From JBLHRE01 sp047625765 (lineage in GTDB: Bacteria; Bacteroidota; Bacteroidia; Flavobacteriales; JBLHRE01): DNA of 6,892 bases. The DNA is taken from assembly GCA_047625765.1 (NCBI GenBank), contig JBLHRE010000098.1:1-6892 (forward strand), given 5' to 3'. This document shows positions 6,758-6,892 of this stretch, piece after piece (positions within the stretch are counted from its first letter, which is position 1; every line of letters starts with the position of its first letter). A model generated the notes under the pieces. That model worked only from the letters and a program-made list of their open reading frames with translations. It did no database searches and was not told the origin of the DNA. The translations under genes were made by a program, and so were the position numbers.

Positions 6758-6892
6758 CTACTTCTTAAAGAAGTCGTTTACTTTGTCCTTAGTTACCATT
6801 TCTTCCTTAAAAGAGTAAGATCCAGTCTTATCAGACTTTATCATCTTAATCACTTTCGTATAGTTTTTCGAATCACCCTTTTGTAGGGTTGC
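6758..6892 (-). CDS. DUF4295 family small basic protein (5' end cut by window edge)
   Basis: The last 44 codons and the TAG stop (6758-6760) of a small gene are visible, in a frame open to the right edge. The peptide begins ATLQKGDSKNYTKVIKM, continues KSDKTGSYSFKEEMV and ends KVNDFFKK. This matches the Bacteroidota-specific DUF4295 family, proteins of about 50 residues that usually begin MAKK, so only some six residues should lie outside the window. It is lysine-rich with no membrane segment or signal peptide. In this phylum the gene typically sits just after rpmB (bL28) and rpmG (bL33) and before ftsY, and the ftsY neighbour here agrees. The context and composition point to a ribosomal or ribosome-associated protein. 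I recall that a Bacteroidota-specific ribosomal protein, bL38, was reported from the Flavobacterium johnsoniae ribosome and may be this family, but I cannot confirm that from sequence. Confidence 0.88.
   Translation of the reverse strand, partial: ATLQKGDSKNYTKVIKMIKSDKTGSYSFKEEMVTKDKVNDFFKK

Noticed and set aside
1..6892. Mobile elements, CRISPR arrays, tRNA or rRNA genes, or a defence or biosynthetic system
   Set aside because: The window is filled by six conserved genes on one strand with short gaps. I saw no transposase, integrase, repeat array or tRNA-like sequence, and the composition looks even throughout.

Overview
The window reads as ordinary Bacteroidota chromosome, most likely Flavobacteriia. 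It is clearly AT-rich. The gene order (small DUF4295 protein, ftsY, rimO, bshC, guaA, LysM protein) is one I associate with Flavobacteriaceae. None of the five visible start codons has a Shine-Dalgarno sequence. Two gaps contain a TAnnTTTG element, the Bacteroidota -7 promoter motif. I cannot name a genus.

Every gene lies on the minus strand, so transcription runs from high to low coordinates. From right to left the window holds: the last 44 codons of a small DUF4295 protein, cut by the right edge; a strong intrinsic terminator; ftsY (SRP receptor GTPase); rimO (ribosomal protein uS12 methylthiotransferase); bshC (bacillithiol synthase); guaA (GMP synthetase); and a secreted protein with two LysM domains and a periplasmic-binding-like domain, cut by the left edge. 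ftsY-rimO-bshC are separated by only 20 bp each and form a likely operon. guaA (62 bp gap) and the LysM gene (89 bp gap) each have a possible promoter of their own.

The genes have a loose shared theme. The DUF4295 protein and RimO concern the ribosome, FtsY docks translating ribosomes at the inner membrane, BshC makes the low-molecular-weight thiol, GuaA supplies guanine nucleotides (FtsY is a GTPase), and the LysM protein is envelope-exported. This is co-localisation and does not show a common pathway.

I found no mobile element, CRISPR array, tRNA, rRNA, prophage sign or broken gene, and no stretch over 300 bp without a gene. I see no undescribed multi-gene system here. The points worth a second look are the terminator lying 12 nt before the ftsY start codon, the little-studied DUF4295 and LysM proteins, and two small inverted repeats whose loops each contain a promoter-like -7 element.
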